NCBI RefSeq assembly: GCF_031143425.1
Contig: NC_090448.1
Span: 334,192,177-334,256,176, forward strand
Reading direction: 5' to 3'
DNA from: Pleurodeles waltl
Lineage: Eukaryota; Chordata; Amphibia; Caudata; Salamandridae
Length of the DNA: 64,000 nucleotides
Positions 11,285-21,433 of the stretch are shown here, in pieces (positions within the stretch are counted from its first letter, which is position 1; every line of letters begins with the position of its first letter). Under the pieces are notes generated by a model. The model made no database searches. It worked only from the letters and a program-made list of their open reading frames with translations, and was not told the origin of the DNA. The translations under genes were made by a program, and so were the position numbers.

Positions 11285-12345
11285 TGCCTCAGGAGTTTAG
11301 AGAGTTCATCCTGACCTTAGCCCATGATATTCCACTCGCTGGGCATTTGAGACAAACCAAGACTTGGGAGAGGTTAGTCAACCATTTCTATTGGCCCAAC
11401 ATGTCCCAGAAAGTAAAGGAGTTTTGTGTCTCCTGTGCCACTTGTCAAGCCAGTGGTAAGACAGGTGGCCATCCAAAGGCCCCCCTCATTCCATTTCCAG
11501 TGGTGAGGGTCCCCTTTGAAAGAGTGGGTGTGGACATAGTGGGTCCACTTGAACCTCCCACAGCCTCAGGGAATCAGTATATCCTAGTAGTAGTGGATCA
11601 TGCTACTAGGTACCCTGAAGCAATTCCCCTTAGGTCCACTACTGCCCCTGCAGTAGCCAAAGCACTCATTGGTATCTTTACCAGAGTGTTACTTCCTAAG
11701 GAGGTGGTGTCTGACAGAGGTACCAACTTCATGTCAGCATACCTGAAACACATGTGGAATGAGTGTGGGGTGACTTAGAAATTCACCACACCATCCACAA
11801 ACCACTGGTCTTGTAGAAAGATTTAACAAGACCTTGAAGGGCATGATCATGGGGCTCCCTGAAAAGCTCAAAAGGAGATGGGATGTCCTCTTGCCATGTC
11901 TGCTTTTCGCCTACAGAGAGGTGCCTCAGAAGGGAGTAGGGTTTTCCCCCTTTGAACTTCTGTTTGGCCATCCTGTAAGGGGACCACTAGCTCTTGTTAA
12001 AGAAGGCTGGGAGAGAGCTCTCCATGAGCCTAAGCAAGATATAGTGGACTATGTACTAGGCCTACGTTCCAGGATGGCAGAGTACATGGAAAAGGCAAGC
12101 AAAAACCTTGAGGCCAGCCAACAACTCCAGAAGATGTGGTATGACCAAAAGGCTGCTATGGTTGAGTTTCAGCCAGGGCAGAAAGTCTGGGTTCTGGAGC
12201 CTGTGGCTCCCAGGGCACTTCAGGACAGATGGAGTGGCCCTTACCCAGTGCTAGAGAGAAAGAGTCAGGTCAATTACCTGGTAGACCTAGGCGCACTAGC
12301 AGGACCCCCAAAAGGGTGATCCATGTGAACCGCCTCAAACTCTTT
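11278..12345 (+). pseudogene. Gmr1-like integrase (HHCC, DDE core, GPY/F module)
   Basis: The zinc-binding N-terminus shows LAHDIPLAGH (H16, H23 of the frame) and CVSCATC. The catalytic core shows GVDIVGP (D86) and VVSDRGTNF (D146). A stop at 11776 and a short deletion break the segment before the glutamate, which appears as GLVERFNKTLKG in a second frame. That frame continues through CLLFAYREVPQ and FSPFELLFGHPVRGPL to the C-terminal module WSGPYPVLERKSQVNYLVDL (12226-12290). A further frameshift leads to RVIHVNRLKLFHDR. The unusual feature is its place upstream of the reverse transcriptase. Confidence 0.9.
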
Positions 12346-12499
12346 CATGACAGGGCAGATGTAAACCTGTTAATGGTTACAGATGAAGACCAGGAAGCTG
12401 AGAGTGAACCTCTACCTGATCTCCTGTCCACTGACCGTAAAGATGGCTCAGTAGATGGAGTGATCTATTCAGACACCCTTCTGGCCAACAACAAACTGA

Positions 12500-13400
12500 C
12501 TGTAGGAAATTCCTACAACAGGTTGCTGAGCTCTTCTCCCTAACCCCTGGTCAGACACACCTGTGTACCCATGATGTGGACACAGGAGACAGCATGCCTG
12601 TCAAAAACAACATTTTCAGACAGTCTGACCAAGTTAAGGAAAGCATCAAAGTGGAAGTCCACAAGATGCTGGAATTGGGAGTCATTGAGCACTCTGACAG
12701 CCCCTGGGCTAGCCCAGTGGTCTTAGTCCCCAAACCTCACACCAAAGATGACAAGAGAGAGATGAGGTTTTGTGTGGACTACAGAGGACTTCATTCTGTC
12801 ACCAAGACAGATGCTCATCGCATTCCAAGGGCAGATGAGTTAATTGACAAACTAGGTGCTTCCAAATACTTGAGTACTTTTGACTTGACAGCAGGGTACT
12901 GGCAAATAAAAATGGCACGAGGGGCAAAAGAAAAGACAGCATTCTCCACACTGATCGGCACTATCACTTCACTGTGATGCCCTTTGGCTTAAAGAATGCC
13001 CCTGCCACCTTCCAAAGGTTGGTGAATCAAGTCCTTGCTGGCTTGGAGTCCTTTAGTGCAGCTTAGCTTGATGATATTGCTGTCTTTAGCTCCAGCTGGC
13101 AGGATCACCTGGTCCACGTGAAGAAGGTTTTGCAGGCCCTGCAAGCAACAGGCCTCTCTATCAAGGCATCCAAATGTCAGATAGGGCAGAGTACTGTGGT
13201 TTACTTGGGACACCTTGTTGGTGGAGGCCAAGTTCAGCCACTCCAACCCAAGATCCAGACTATTCTGGACTGGGTAGCTCCTAAAACCCAGACTCAAGTC
13301 AGGGCATTCCTTGGCTTGACTGGTTACTACAGGAGGTCTGTGAAGGTATATGGATCCATAGTGACACCCCTCACAGAACTTACCTCCAAGAAGATGCCCA
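12500..13400 (+). pseudogene. Gmr1-like reverse transcriptase
   Basis: The domain begins with VAELFSLTPGQT and passes through KMLELGVIEHSDSPWASPVV, RFCVDYRGLHSVTK and KYLSTFDLTAGYWQI. A one-base shift near 12950 moves the reading to VMPFGLKNAPATFQRLV. The catalytic box reads stop-LDDIAVFS at 13063-13086: the first position of the YxDD motif has become TAG. The thumb region KASKCQIGQSTVVYLGHLV follows and DW..PKTQTQVRAFLGLTGYYR ends it. It is dead because of one frameshift and one nonsense change. Confidence 0.9.
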
Positions 13401-13905
13401 AGAAGGTAAACTGGACTATAGAATGCCAACAGGCCTTTGACACCCTGAAACAAGCTATGTGCACAGCACCAGTTCTCAAAGCCCCAGATCACTCCAAGCA
13501 GTTCATTGTGCAGACTGATACCTCTGGACATGGGATAGGGGCAGTTTTGTCCCAAACAAATGATGATAGCCTTGACCAGCCTGTTGCTTTCATTAGCAGG
13601 AGGTTACTCCCCAGGGAGAAGCGTTGGAGTGCCATTGAGAGGGAGGCCTTTGCTGTGGTTTGGTCCCTGAAGAAGCTGAGACCATACCTCTTTGGTACTC
13701 ACTTTGTAGTTCAAGCTGACCACAGACCTCTCAGATGGCTAATGCAAATGAAAGGTGAAAATCCAAAACTGTTGAGGTGATCCATCTCCCTACAGGGAAT
13801 GGACTTTATAGTGGAACACAGGCTTGGGACTGCCCATGCCAATGCAAATGTACTTTCCAGGTTCTTCCACTTCGAAAATGAAGACTCTCTTGGGAAAGGT
13901 TAGTC
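13401..13905 (+). pseudogene. Gmr1-like RNase H
   Basis: The frame from 13118 continues into FIVQTDTSGHGIGAVLSQ (first aspartate), RWSAIEREAFAVVWSLKKLRPYL (glutamate) and FVVQADHRPL (aspartate). A stop at 13778-13780 follows; the reading continues in the same region as GMDFIVEHRLGTAHANANVLSRF. In relatives the last block carries a further aspartate (NADxLSR), here replaced by asparagine-valine. The coding ends about 20 bases before the polypurine tract, which confirms that RNase H is the last pol domain. Confidence 0.85.
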
Positions 13906-13917
13906 TCATCCTCTTTC

Positions 13918-13929
13918 ATTTGGGGGGGT
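13918..13929 (+). other. Polypurine tract before the 3' LTR
   Basis: ATTTGGGGGGGT lies directly before the TGTATAAGG start of the 3' LTR. A G-rich run here is the expected primer for plus-strand synthesis. Confidence 0.75.
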
Positions 13930-16534
13930 TGTATAAGGAAATGCCTCCTTGGCATGGTTACCCCCTGACTTTTTGCCTTTGCTGATGCCAAGTTATGATT
14001 TGAAAGTGTGCTGAGGCCTGCTAACCAGGCCCCAGCACCAGTGTTCTTTCCCTAAACTGTACCTTTGTCTCCACAATTTGCACAACCCTGGCACCCAGGT
14101 AAGACACTGGTAACTGGTACCCCTGGTACCAAGGGCTTTGATGCCAGGGAAGGTCTCTAAGGGCTGCAGCATGTCTTATGCCACCCTAGGGAACCCTCAC
14201 TCAGCACAGACACACTGCTTGCCAGCTTGTGTGTGCTGGTGGGGAGAAAATGACTAAGTCGACATGACACTCCCCTCAGGGTGCCATGCCAACCTCACAC
14301 TGCCTATGGCATAGGTAAGTCACCCCTCTAGCAGGCCTTACAGCCCTAAGGCAGGGTGCACTATACCACAGGTGAGGGCATAGGTGCATGAGCACTATGC
14401 CCCTACAGTGTCTAAGCAAAACCTTAGACATTGTAAGTGCAGGGTAGCCATAAGAGTATATGGTCTGGGAGTCTGTCAAACACGAACTCCACAGCACCAT
14501 AATGGCTACACTGAAAACTGTGAAGTTTGGTATCAAACTTCTCAGCACAATAAATGCACACTGATGCCAGTGTGCACATTATTGTAAAAATACACCCAAA
14601 GGAGGGCATCTTAGAGATGCCCCCTGAAAACATACCGACTTCCAGTGTGGGCTGACTAGTTTTGCCAGCTTGACACACACCAGACATGTTGCTGGCCACA
14701 TGGGAAAGAGGGCCTTTCTCACTCTGTGGCCAGGAACAAAGCCTGTACTGGGTGGAGGTGCTTCTCACCTCCCCCTGCAGGAACTGTAACACCTGGCGGT
14801 GAGCCTCAAAGGCTCACCCCTTTGTTACAGCGCCGGCAAGCCTAGAGGAGATAATGAGAAAAACAAGGAGGAGTCACTCCCCAGTCAGGACAGCCCCTAA
14901 GTTGTCCTGAACTGAGGTGACTCTTACTTTTAGAAATCCTCCATCTTGCAGATGGAGGATTCCCCCAATAGGATTAGGGATGTGCCCCCCTACCCACAGT
15001 GAGGAGGCACAAAGAGGGTGTAGCCACCCTCAGGGCCAGTAGCCATTGGCTACTGCCGTCCCAGACCTAAACACAGCCCTAAATTGAGTATTTAGGGGCT
15101 CCCAGAACCAAGGAAGATAGATTCCTGCAACCTGAAGACAAAGAAGGACTGCTGACCTGAAGCCCTGCAGAGAAGACGGAGACAACAACTGCTTTGGCCC
15201 CAGCCCTACCGGCCTGTCTCCCCACTTCAAGAAAAACTGCAACAGCGATGCATCCCCCAGGGCCCAGCGACCTCTGAAGCCGCAGAGGACTACCCTGCAT
15301 CTAAAAGGACCAAGAAGCTCCCGAGAGCAGCGGCCCTGTTCAACAAACCTGCAACTTTGCAACAAAGAAGCAACTTTTAAAGACCACACGTTTCCTGCCG
15401 GAAGCGTGAGACTTTCCACTCTTCACCCGACGCCCCCGGCTCGACCTGCGGAAAACTAACTCTACAGGGAGGACTCCCCGGTGACTGCGAGCCCGTGAGT
15501 AGCCAGAGTTGACCCCCCCGAGCCCCCACAGCGATGCCTGCAGAGGAAATCCAGAGCCTCCCCCTGACCGCGACTCCCTGCTTCAAGGAACCCGACGCCT
15601 GGGAAACCCACTGCACCCTCAGCCCCCAGGACCTGAAGGAACCGAACTCCAGTCCAGGAGAGACCCTCTGCCTATCCCAGGTGGTGGCTGCCCCAAGGAA
15701 CCCCCTGTGCCTGCCTGCATCATTGAAGAGATCCCCGGGTCTCCCCATTACTTCCTATCTGAAACCCGACACCTGTTTGCACACTGCACCCGGCCGCCCC
15801 TGTGCCGATGAGGGTGTACTTTCTGTGCCTGCTTGTGTCCTCCCCCAGTGCCCTCCAAAACCCCCTTGGTCTGCCCCCCGAGGACGCGGGTACTTACCTG
15901 CTGGCAGACTGGAACCTTGGCCACCCTTGTTCTCCATTGAAGCCTATGTGTTTTTGGGCACCTCTTTGACCTCTGCACCTGAGCTGCTGGTGTGGTAACT
16001 TTGGGGTTGCCTTGAACCCCCAACAGTGGGCTACTTTGGCCCCAACTTTGAGACTTGTAAGTGTTTTACTTACCTGCAAACTTAACCTTTACATACCTCC
16101 CCCCAGGAACTGTTTATTTTTGCACTATGTCCACTTTGAAAATAGCTTATTACCATTTTTGCAAAGACTGTATATGATATTGTGAACATTCAAAGTTCCT
16201 AGAGTATCTACGTGAAAGACCTTTCATTTGAAGTATTACTTGTAAATCTTGAACCTGTGGTTCTTAAAATAAACTAAGAAATATATTTTTCTATATAAAA
16301 AACCTATTGGACTGGAGTAAGTCTTTGAGTGTGTGTTCCACATTTATTGCCTGTGTGTGTACAACAAATGCTTAACAATACCCTCTGATAAGCCTACTGC
16401 TCGACCACACTACCATAAAATAGAGCATTAGAATTATCTACTTTTGCCACTATCTTACCTCTAAGGGGTACCCTTGGACTCTGTGCACACTATTTCTTAC
16501 TTTGAAATAGTATATACAGAGCCAACATCCTACA
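13930..16534 (+). repeat. 3' LTR (LTR-A, about 2.6 kb)
   Basis: It is a direct repeat of 6225-8865, starting TGTATAAGG (a two-base insertion against the 5' copy) and ending CATCCTACA. It has lost about 70 bases near 14833 relative to the 5' LTR. The AATAAA / TATATAAAA pair recurs near its end. The following base starts DIRS recombinase coding. Confidence 0.9.
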
Positions 16535-16840
16535 GAGATCAACACCTTGTTGGCTATGTGGGTGCAAAGAAAGGGAAGGCGGTGCAGAAACGTACCATCT
16601 CTCGATGGGTACTTCTTTGCATCAAAATGTGCTATGCTTTGGCGAAAAAGCAACCTCCTGAAGGCTTGCTGGCTCATTCTACCAGGGCCACTGCTGCATC
16701 CACTGCACTACTTGGATATCTGTCAGACGGCTACGTGGGCATCCCTGCACACATTTGCTAAACATTACTGGCTGGACAGTCAGGTCTGTCGGGAGGGCTA
16801 CTTTTGCAGGACCTTTTAGTATGATCTTAGTTTGCAGCCC
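16535..16840 (+). pseudogene. DIRS tyrosine recombinase, C-terminal part (D1)
   Basis: The reading runs KGKAVQKRTISRWVLLCIK, CYALAKKQPPEGLLAHSTRATAAS and, in a shifted frame, HTFAKHYWLDSQV. The arginine of HSTR and the tyrosine of KHYWLD fit the second arginine and the nucleophile of the recombinase active site. The N-terminal half, including the first arginine (SARRVxELQAL in relatives), is missing and should lie between the RNase H at 6224 and this point. Confidence 0.8.
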
Positions 16841-16877
16841 AACACTGAGGATGGCATTGCTTGGGTATCTAATCTAA

Positions 16878-17332
16878 GGTAAGGAATCTGCAACTAGAAG
16901 TCTCTATTAGATGTACAAGTTACTTACCTTCGGTAACGAAATATCTGGTAGAGACATATTCTAGTTGCAGATTCCTTACCGCCCACCCATCCTCCCCGTT
17001 TGCGGGACAGGTATTCCCCCTTTCAGGTCCTTAGCTCTGGCACACCAATATCAGTGTTCTTAGCGGCTCTGTGCTCTGGCATGGTAAGTCGTTAAAAGAA
17101 ACTGACGTCACTGCGCGAGGGCGGCGTCTATGTACTACTCCCGACGTCATCACGGCGACCACGACGCCTGCGGAGTCGACAGACTCCACCTATCGACGCG
17201 CAAGGGTATTGCTCGCAGAAAAAAATCTCCGGATCCAGTCTGACGCCTAGGGGAAAATTCTAAGGTAAGGAATCTGCAACTAGAATATGTCTCTACCAGA
17301 AATTTCGTTACCGAAGGTAAGTAACTTGTACA
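16878..17332. repeat. DIRS internal complementary region and right terminal repeat (D1)
   Basis: 16912-16980 and 17264-17332 are inverted 69-base arms (GGTAAGGAATCTGCAACTAG and onward). 16878-16911 is complementary to the left terminus seen in other DIRS copies (ATCTGATAGAGACTTCTAG). The 16878-16980 block therefore equals the complement of the joined element ends, the arrangement of the DIRS-1 internal complementary region. The roughly 280 bases between the arms match, inverted, the 5' terminal repeat of D3. The element ends at ACTTGTACA. Confidence 0.75.
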
Positions 17333-18087
17333 TCAATCCTTTAAAGTCTCATTTGTCAGGTGCTTTACGTTTTGCTCTTACTTTGGCACAGCAAGGATCT
17401 GCAGGTGCCACACTTAAGGGTAATTTGTCTTCACTTTTGGCGTTTCTCTGTTTACCAGATCAATCACCTTTGTTTAAATCTCCCATAGTACTAAAGTTCA
17501 TTAAGGGACTTACAAATAGATTTCCTCCTACACAGTTCATTATGTTTCGATGGGATCTTAATTTAGTTCATACTTATTTAATATGTTTCCTATTCTAACC
17601 TTCATGTGGTTGTCCTTTGGCACTTCTTACTTTTAAGACAGTGTTTCTTGTTGCCATAATGTCTGCGAGTCGGGTTAGTGAGCTACAAGCCTTAAGTGTT
17701 CAGCCTCTATTCACAACTTTATTCCCTGATAAGTTGGTTCTGAGAACCAGGACTGCCTACCTGCCAAAAGTGTTTGCTCCCTTCCATTTGGGGCAGCCTA
17801 TCACCCTTAATACTTTCTATCCTCCTCCCCATCCATCTGAAGAGGATGAAAGGCTGCATTATTTGTACCCAAAAAGAGCTGTGAGCTTTTACATGGACAG
17901 AAGATGTGATTTCAGGCTGGATGACCACACAAAGAACCTTCTGAAGGTATTTGTGCTCATCCTACTAGAGCAAAATCTTCCACCTCTGCTTTAGCTAGAG
18001 GAGTCCCAGTGTCATATATTTGTAAGGCAAGAACCTTGGCCTACCTTGACAAGATTGCAAAGCACTATCGCATAGACTCATATTGAG
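17333..18087 (+). pseudogene. DIRS tyrosine recombinase (D2)
   Basis: The N-terminal region reads LKSHLSGALRFALTLAQ and SSLLAFLCLPDQSPLFKSP, then after a frameshift TFKTVFLVAIMSASRVSELQALSV, whose arginine is the first catalytic one. It continues to DDHTKNLLKVF. About 110 bases are then missing, and a shifted frame gives AHPTRAKSSTSALARGVP and KHYRIDSY with the second arginine and the tyrosine. No gag, RT or RNase H of this copy is present; it abuts the end of D1 directly. Confidence 0.8.
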
Positions 18088-18190
18088 GAGGGACGATCAT
18101 TTACCATGCTCTGCTTTGAGGGATTTTTTGGCATAGGCGGACATTCACCTACCTCTGAATGTGGAACTGCTTGGGTACTCTATTCAAAAG

Positions 18191-18293
18191 TTGAGGAATC
18201 CGCAGGTATATATGTCTTTGTCAGAAGAACAAGTTACTTACCTTTGGTAATGCTTTTTCTGTTGGTTACAGTATCTACCTGCTGATTCCTCAA
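18191..18293. repeat. DIRS internal complementary region (D2)
   Basis: TTGAGGAATCCGCAGGTA and its near complement TACCTGCTGATTCCTCAA frame a segment containing GAACAAGTTACTTACCTTTGG, as in the D3 region. It lies about 100 bases after the recombinase, where such a region is expected. No matching right terminal arm was found downstream. Confidence 0.65.
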
Positions 18294-18616
18294 TGACCCA
18301 TCCACTTCCTTGTTTCTTGGCTGTATATACGAAAAAGAGAGTTGTTTGTTTTTCCCTTAGTATCTGAGTTTTATATGTATATCTTTGATTGAGCTCCAGG
18401 GGGCCCCACAGCACAGTACAATGTGCATGGGCAACAGGCCCTTGACTGGGTTCTGTGGGGGCACCTTCGGGTAGTTTTCAGGGGGTTCCCCTCAAGTTTT
18501 GCTATGCCACTGCCCTCAGCATTTTGAACAGGTGCAGCACTGGGGCTGGGATTGAACAGTGTATGCTGTGCATGCATTCATAGGCTTTTTGAAGTTGCTG
18601 TAGCTGTGTGCCTGTC
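18294..18616. other. Unassigned spacer, probably decayed D2 right end
   Basis: I see no coding similarity or repeat boundary here. Its position after the D2 complementary region suggests a decayed DIRS right terminal repeat, but the sequence is too diverged to align by eye. Confidence 0.35.
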
Positions 18617-18765
18617 TAGAGTGCGCATATGTCAGTTTTTACTTCCAAGCTGGTTAAGCACAGATCTGGAACAGAGCTACCCTGTGTCTTTTTTGACAAC
18701 CCTTTTTTGACCTTTTTGTCGAGACTTTTTGCGTCTGTGCGAGTATGACCTTGAGAAACACCCGA
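18617..18765 (+). mobile_element. DIRS 5' leader fragment interrupted by D3
   Basis: TGGTTAAGCACAGATCTGGA and the T-rich stretch after it match the D3 leader just before its gag (around 19005-19075). The fragment ends at the left terminus of D3, so one DIRS copy appears to have inserted in the leader of another. Confidence 0.6.
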
Positions 18766-19079
18766 ATCTGATAGAGACTTCTAGCTGCAGATAGCTTACC
18801 TTAGAATTCCCTGGCATCCGCTTCGAATCTGGAACTTTTCTGCTGAGCAGTACCCTGCGCGCACCGTTGGGTGGCGTTGTTCGGATCCGCGTGTGTTGTC
18901 CGGCTCAGCGTGCCGTGGTCAGGGTCGTTGGAGCCGTCTGCGATGTCATGGCCTTCTGTATAGGCACCACCCCAGCGCGCGTACTTCAGTTCTTTTCCTT
19001 CCACAACGTTTAAGCGCAGATCTGGAATGAGATACCCTTTTTCAATGTTTTTGTCGAAGATTTTTTGATTGTCTGAGCG
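18766..19079 (+). repeat. DIRS left terminal repeat and leader (D3)
   Basis: The first roughly 245 bases are the inverted counterpart of 21950-22204: both carry the AATTCCCTGG block, a GCAGTACC/GGCATTG region, CGTCA-rich sequence, a CTATATAGGCACC-like block and a GCGCGC-ACTTCAGTTCTTTTC block. The CTGTATAGGCACC block may be a promoter. The leader ends at the gag ATG at 19080. Confidence 0.75.
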
Positions 19080-20003
19080 ATGTCTTCAAGAAAGAGTGAA
19101 TTTAAACCGTGTGGTGCATGTCATCGCACCATGTTGGTTACGGATCCACACCTGGTGTCTCTCTGGTCCCTTGAGAAGGACCATGATTTGAAGTCGTATT
19201 CTGACTGTCGGGCCATTGCTCCGAAGGCCTTGAGAGAGAGATCTCTCAAGCTTCTAGCGGCCCGGCAGCCGTCTTCGGTTTGCGCGACTCCAATATCAAT
19301 ATCACGGTCTTGCTGTAGGAGGAGGTTGCGGCACCTCTCCAGGAGCCCCAAGTCATCTTCCTCGCATCTTCGGGGCATTCAGGCAAGAGGCACAAAAAGA
19401 AGAAGAAGTCCAAGAAGACTTCTATTTCGTCATGCCCACTGGCCGACGAGGTGTCTAGGGAATGTCAACGTTCCAAGCACAGCTCTGCGGAGCCGCCGCC
19501 AGGGCCGACTCTGTGTCTTTCCCCCCTTTGGGGGAACTGGAACGACCCCCACTCAAATTGAAGAATTTTACGAGGCTATGTGCCTTGTTGTTAAGCAGGC
19601 TGCACCCTCAGGTGGGTCGTTGGGCTCCATGGGGTCAGCAGGGGCCCCATCGTATTTGATGTCAGCGGTTTCAGCCTCATCGCTGTTGGAGACCCCAAGA
19701 TCCGATAGCAGATCCGGACCGGTGCCGGTTTCTCACAGTCAACCTCCTCCGGTGCTGTGCCCCATGTCGACACTCCCTCCGGCGCCGAATGGTGGTGGTA
19801 TCCCCATCTTCATTCTGGATGATCCGGAGCCAGAACGACATCGTACGACGCCGATTCAGACTTCAACAGTGCCGATTAGGCCCAGATCAGTGCCTGAGGC
19901 TTATTCAGAACAGCCAGGCACAGGAGAGGAGTGGGAGGGGTCTGAGGACCCTTTAGAATATGGATTGGAGCACGAACAGGACTGGAATGAGGATCTAAGG
20001 TAA
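19080..20003 (+). CDS. DIRS gag-like protein, N-terminal part (D3)
   Basis: This is a 307-codon open frame from an ATG just after the leader. The N-terminus has a Cys/His-rich segment, FKPCGACHRTMLVTDPHLVSL and CRAI, matching KPCGAYHHAMSVTDPHQVC at 22235 and KPSGACQNQLSVTDPHIVY at 50955. The middle is arginine/serine-rich, then proline-rich. The end is acidic (EEWEGSEDPLEYGLEHEQDW). The arginine-rich middle (about residues 80-155) is probably a shifted frame, because relatives are lysine- and acid-rich there. The gag reading resumes after the stop, so this is the first part of a broken gag. Confidence 0.65.
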   Translation: MSSRKSEFKPCGACHRTMLVTDPHLVSLWSLEKDHDLKSYSDCRAIAPKALRERSLKLLAARQPSSVCATPISISRSCCRRRLRHLSRSPKSSSSHLRGIQARGTKRRRSPRRLLFRHAHWPTRCLGNVNVPSTALRSRRQGRLCVFPPFGGTGTTPTQIEEFYEAMCLVVKQAAPSGGSLGSMGSAGAPSYLMSAVSASSLLETPRSDSRSGPVPVSHSQPPPVLCPMSTLPPAPNGGGIPIFILDDPEPERHRTTPIQTSTVPIRPRSVPEAYSEQPGTGEEWEGSEDPLEYGLEHEQDWNEDLR

Positions 20004-20940
20004 GCCAGTGGACTGGATACTTCTCCAGATGCTGGCAGGCTCTCTCCTCCCGCTGTGGCTACGAAGGAGGGTGCATTTTATGCCATTGTGGTGCGTAGGG
20101 CAGCTGAGGTCTTGGACCTAGACTTGCCTACGGTGCCATTCAGGACTAATATCCTGACCGAGGTGTTTCAGCCGGGGGTTGCTACATCGGAGTTGATGTT
20201 AACCTTCAATGAAGCCCTCACAGATGTCCTTCTGGGAACATGGTCTAAACCCAGCACAGGGGCTCTGGTGAATAGGGCAATTGACCTAGACCTGGTCTAA
20301 ACGACCCTCATTTTCTCACCCAACACCCCACCCCAGAGAGCTTGGTGGTCCAAGCCTCCACTTCCAGTGGTGCCTTCCCTTACTCCCCTCCGGATAGGGA
20401 ATCCAGTAGGCTGGACCAACTTGGAAAGAAGTTGTTTTCTTCCTCCAGCCTGACTTTGAGGTCGGTAAGCACCTCTTGCTTATTGGGCTATTTTTCTCAT
20501 ACTTTATGGGATACAGTGGCACAGGTGCTGCCCCAGGTCCCAGAAGGCGTACAGGGGACACTCACCCAGGCTGTCAAGGATGGGAGAGATGCAGCCAAGT
20601 TTACCATCAGGGTGTAGCTTGGACACGACGACTCACTGGGCAGGGCGATTTCTTCTACAGTGGCCCACCGTCTCAACGCCTGGCTACGTTCTACTGGCTT
20701 TTCAGGGGATGTCCAGTCTAATTTGATGGACATGTCTGTCTATCATCCCTTTCGAGGCTTCGGAAGTGGCGCGATACCACACCAGCTACAGGTTAGCCAC
20801 CGTCCTCCGGCTTCACAGCCTCCCATGCGAGGACAAGGTTGTTGTACCGTCAGACCCAGAGGGTCTGGCCAGAGGTCCGCCACCACCCAGCCCCCCTCTT
20901 CCGAAGCGCCCAAGCCCTACTAGTATGGTTCTGCAAGACC
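20004..20940 (+). pseudogene. DIRS gag-like gene, remainder (D3)
   Basis: After the stop the gag continues as ASGLDTSPDAGRLSPP, then VVRRAAEVLDLDLP and FNEALTDVLLGTWSKP. A shifted frame carries SSGAFPYSPPDRESSRLDQLG and LWDTVAQVLPQVPEGVQGTL, ending GRDAAKFTIRV. A later frame gives AHRLNAWLRSTGFSGDVQSN. The blocks occur in the same order as in D1 and D10. Three or more frameshifts break it. The C-terminal PFDG-ALERF block is largely deleted. Confidence 0.75.
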
Positions 20941-21223
20941 ATGTCTGTCCAGTTGGAGGGAGGATTCAATTTCATCTCCCTCACTGGTGGTCCATAACAT
21001 CGGACAAATGGGTCTTGCAGATCATACAGAAGGGCTATTCCCTCTCCTTCCAGTCTTTCCCCTCCCACTGTCTCACCAGTAAAAGAATGGCTGATGGAGT
21101 ATCATTTGATCTTACTCCGCGAGGAAGTTACGGCTCTCTTTGCCAAGGGAGCCATAGAAAGTGTCCCGATGTCAGAAGTAGGCAGTGGTTGTTATTCCTG
21201 CTATTTTCCGATTCTAAGAAAGC
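20941..21223 (+). pseudogene. DIRS RT N-terminal part (D3)
   Basis: GGRIQFHLPHWWSITSDKWV and IIQKGYSLSFQSFP are the DIRS linker and RT approach. A shifted frame then gives an EEVTALFAKGAIESV-type block. It ends at SDSKKAKS where the LTR-A fragment begins. No RT catalytic region survives in this copy. Confidence 0.7.
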
Positions 21224-21433
21224 TAAGTCTTTGATTGTGTGTTCTCATTTATGTGTGTGTACAACAAATGCTTAACACTACCCTCTGATAAGCCTTTTGC
21301 TGGACCACACTACCACAAGATAGAGCATTGGTATTATCTAATTTTGCCACTATCAACCTGTAAGGGGAACCCTTGGACTCTGTGCACACAATCTCTCACT
21401 TTGAGATAGTATATACAGAACCAACTTCCTACA
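21224..21433 (+). repeat. LTR-A 3' end fragment inside D3
   Basis: The last 210 bases of LTR-A are present, from TAAGTCTTTGA to ACTTCCTACA. The segment includes the GTGTGTGTACAACAAATGC and AGTATATACAGAACC blocks found in the full LTRs. No 5' part and no duplication is visible. It joins the DIRS RT start to the recombinase end. Confidence 0.85.

Larger units (their letters stand above)
6225..16534 (+). mobile_element. Gmr1-like Ty3/gypsy LTR retrotransposon, complete structure, inactive
   Basis: Two long direct repeats flank a 5.1-kb internal region with a primer-binding-site position, gag, protease, integrase, reverse transcriptase, RNase H and polypurine tract. Integrase precedes reverse transcriptase, the order described for Gmr1-like elements of deuterostomes and not that of ordinary gypsy elements. 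Frameshifts and stops in most domains make it non-autonomous. The flanks gtcat (6220-6224) and gagat (16535-16539) do not match, although a solo LTR of the same family at 48305 has a perfect 5-bp duplication. It interrupts DIRS copy D1. Confidence 0.9.
1..17332 (+). mobile_element. DIRS retrotransposon copy D1, broken and interrupted
   Basis: Pieces of one DIRS-type retrotransposon occur in the expected order: gag, reverse transcriptase, RNase H, tyrosine recombinase, then the terminal repeat arms. Its left end lies outside the window. Three insertions split it: a hAT element (604-1517), an LTR-A2 fragment (2336-4690) and a full gypsy element (6225-16534). The segment encoding the N-terminal half of the recombinase is absent where the gypsy element sits. 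DIRS elements replicate through RNA and integrate with a tyrosine recombinase rather than a DDE integrase. That all pieces are one copy is inferred from order, strand and reading direction; the two sides of the gypsy element could instead come from two copies. Confidence 0.75.
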
